A DNA stretch of 64,000 bases, taken from assembly GCF_019352175.1 (NCBI RefSeq), contig NZ_JACBYI010000004.1, positions 226,366 to 290,365 on the forward strand, given 5' to 3'. Below, in pieces: positions 62,623-64,000 of this stretch. The notes beneath the pieces were generated by a model. The model had not been told where the DNA came from and did no database searches. It saw nothing but the letters and a program-made list of their open reading frames with translations. The translations under genes were made by a program, and so were the position numbers. The stretch's first letter is position 1. Each line of letters starts with the position of its first letter. Source of the stretch: Paenibacillus sp. S150 (GTDB lineage: Bacteria; Bacillota; Bacilli; Paenibacillales; Paenibacillaceae).

Positions 62623-63809
62623 TTGGTCCGCTCTGGAGCAACAAGCGCAGTTCTGTGGTTGTCGGACTGATGTCCGGCACTTCGCTGGACGGCATTGATG
62701 CCGCAATAGTTTCTATAGAAGGAAGCGGACTGCAGGCGGAGGTGAAACTGCTGCATTATTACAGCACCGCTTATGATGATGAACTCAGGGAGCGGCTTAA
62801 GGAGCTGTGCACGGTACAGCATTCGTCGGTGGATCTGGTATGCGGGATGAACGTATATCTGGCGGAACGCTTCGCCGAGGCAGTCATTGAGGCCGTTCGC
62901 AGTGCCGGAATGGAGATGCAGGAGATTGACCTGATCAGTTCGCATGGGCAGACAGTCTGGCATATCCCTCAGCCGGATGTTCATGATCCCTATCTTGCCA
63001 GATCCACACTGCAGCTCGGCGATTTGTCCGTGCTGGCGAAGCGGACCGGGCGCGTGGTTGTCGGGGATTTCCGTCCGGCAGATATGGCAGTGGGAGGGCA
63101 GGGGGCGCCGCTGGCTCCTTACGGAGACCTGATTCTGTACCGCGATCCCGGCAAGGGGAGACTGCTGCAGAACATTGGGGGGATCGGCAACTGTACGGCG
63201 CTGCCGCCTGCGGCGGGGCCGGAAGATGTGTTTGCCTTCGATACCGGCCCCGGCAATATGGTCATCGATCAGGTCGTATATCTGCTGAGCGGCGGAGAGC
63301 GCTCTTACGATGACGGCGGAGCTTGGGCGATGCAGGGAGCCGTTGACTGGATACTTGTCGAGGAAATGCTGCAGCATCCATACTTCGAACTGCAGCCTCC
63401 GAAGTCCACAGGCCGTGAGGTGTTCGGCAAAGCTTACGCCGAGGAATTTGCCGCCAAGGCGGGAAAGCGGGGCTTGGCCGATGCGGACATCGTAGCGACA
63501 GCTACGGCCTTTACCGCGCGGACGATAGCGGAAGGCTACAACCGGTATGTGTTCCCGCTGTGCCGGATAGACGAGGTTATTGTCAGCGGAGGCGGCGCGC
63601 ATAATGCTGCGCTGCTGGATATGCTGCAAGCAATGCTGCCGGATCAGCAGGTGCTGACCTCGGGCGGGCTCGGCTATAGCGATGATGCGAAGGAAGCGAT
63701 TATCTTCGCTCTACTGGGTAATGATTTCATGCACGGAGCGGCGAACAATCTCCCGTCCGCCACAGGGGCGGAACGCCCGACCATTATGGGCAAGCTGGCC
63801 TTTCCTTAG
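62619..63809 (+). CDS. anmK: Anhydro-N-acetylmuramic acid kinase
   Basis: Hydrolyses the 1,6-anhydro ring of anhMurNAc and phosphorylates it to MurNAc-6-phosphate, the MurQ substrate. The 396-residue protein shows GLMSGTSLDGIDAA (phosphate loop), DLISSHGQTVWHIP, VVGDFRPADMAVGGQGAPLAP (catalytic Asp region), FDTGPGNMVIDQ and EVIVSGGGAHN. Starts at an ATG overlapping the nagZ stop as ATGA, with gggggatga as site. Its presence suggests that lytic-transglycosylase products are among the imported sugars. It is the last gene before a terminator. Confidence 0.96.
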   Translation: MIGPLWSNKRSSVVVGLMSGTSLDGIDAAIVSIEGSGLQAEVKLLHYYSTAYDDELRERLKELCTVQHSSVDLVCGMNVYLAERFAEAVIEAVRSAGMEMQEIDLISSHGQTVWHIPQPDVHDPYLARSTLQLGDLSVLAKRTGRVVVGDFRPADMAVGGQGAPLAPYGDLILYRDPGKGRLLQNIGGIGNCTALPPAAGPEDVFAFDTGPGNMVIDQVVYLLSGGERSYDDGGAWAMQGAVDWILVEEMLQHPYFELQPPKSTGREVFGKAYAEEFAAKAGKRGLADADIVATATAFTARTIAEGYNRYVFPLCRIDEVIVSGGGAHNAALLDMLQAMLPDQQVLTSGGLGYSDDAKEAIIFALLGNDFMHGAANNLPSATGAERPTIMGKLAFP

Positions 63810-63837
63810 GTGCTTGCGGCTTATTTCAGTCCAAAAA

Positions 63838-63872
63838 CACAACAGATGCCCGGGCCTGGGCATCTGTTTCTA
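63838..63872 (+). terminator. Terminator of the recovery operon
   Basis: Stem acagatgccc / gggcatctgt (63842-63851, 63858-63867) around gggcct, followed by ttt. Confidence 0.88.
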
Positions 63873-63910
63873 GTTCTGGCTTTAGCCAGTTGAGTGCGTG
63901 AAACGCGCGA

Positions 63911-63938
63911 AACAAAAAACCACCCGCTATGCGGGTGG
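63911..63938 (-). terminator. Minus-strand terminator for an off-window gene
   Basis: ccacccgc / gcgggtgg stem preceded on the plus strand by aaaaaa, so on the minus strand it ends in a T-run. It implies a minus-strand gene or element beginning beyond the right edge. The last 60 bases contain no gene I can identify. Confidence 0.75.
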
Positions 63939-64000
63939 AGGGAACGAGGGTTTGACCACCAAGACCATTCCGATAGAATTGAGATGTTCAGGCTCAAACG

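Overview
The window reads as the chromosome of a spore-forming, low-to-mid GC Gram-positive of the Paenibacillus type. The support is a gerM-rph-rdgB block as in Bacillus, a T-box in front of argS, exosporium-like collagen proteins, YesM/YesN plus LplA-type sugar ABC systems, secreted chitinases with Thr/Pro linkers, and purine-rich Shine-Dalgarno sites. Assignment to genus is inference from protein and gene-order resemblance, not from a search.

Layout. 1-1312 is a 51-bp tandem repeat array broken by a small MITE and by an IS4-type transposase remnant. 1341-6271 holds a hypothetical gene, yutG, gerM, rph and rdgB. 6809-11173 carries two secreted GH18 chitinases. 11291-19429 has a signal-less binding protein, nfeD plus an SPFH gene, a cupin gene, an aldo/keto reductase, an asparagine synthetase, a small conserved gene and tRNA-Arg(UCU). 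19430-21660 is argS with its T-box leader. 22034-25472 encodes three proteins sharing one N-terminal domain; two carry collagen-like Gly-X-Thr tracts and BclA/BclB-like C-termini. 25570-32248 (minus strand) holds a redoxin, a SWIM-SNF2 helicase and a self-regulated ABC exporter-TetR operon. 33115-37374 is a probable Pho-regulated phosphate operon that has pstS, pstC and pstA but no pstB. 37569-39449 is a FapA-type gene, followed by 1.3 kb of structured, repeat-rich non-coding DNA. 40788-51034 is a YesMN-controlled sugar ABC transporter with two glycosidases and a perfect cre site. 51215-63809 is a divergent peptidoglycan-sugar recovery cluster.

The recovery cluster is the most interesting system. 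One arm has a BadF-type sugar kinase and murQ. The other has an RpiR/MurR regulator, a complete CUT1 ABC importer (binding protein, two permeases, ATPase), a YesL-like membrane protein, and signal-less NamZ, NagZ and AnmK. This predicts ABC import of MurNAc-containing saccharides followed by cytoplasmic trimming, in place of the Bacillus subtilis arrangement of secreted hydrolases and the MurP phosphotransferase. Twin 15-bp operators overlap the two divergent promoters.

Non-coding DNA is unusually rich: four copies of a roughly 185-bp modular intergenic repeat, a dispersed copy of the 51-bp unit, a long imperfect palindrome, and a duplicated tRNA 3' end.
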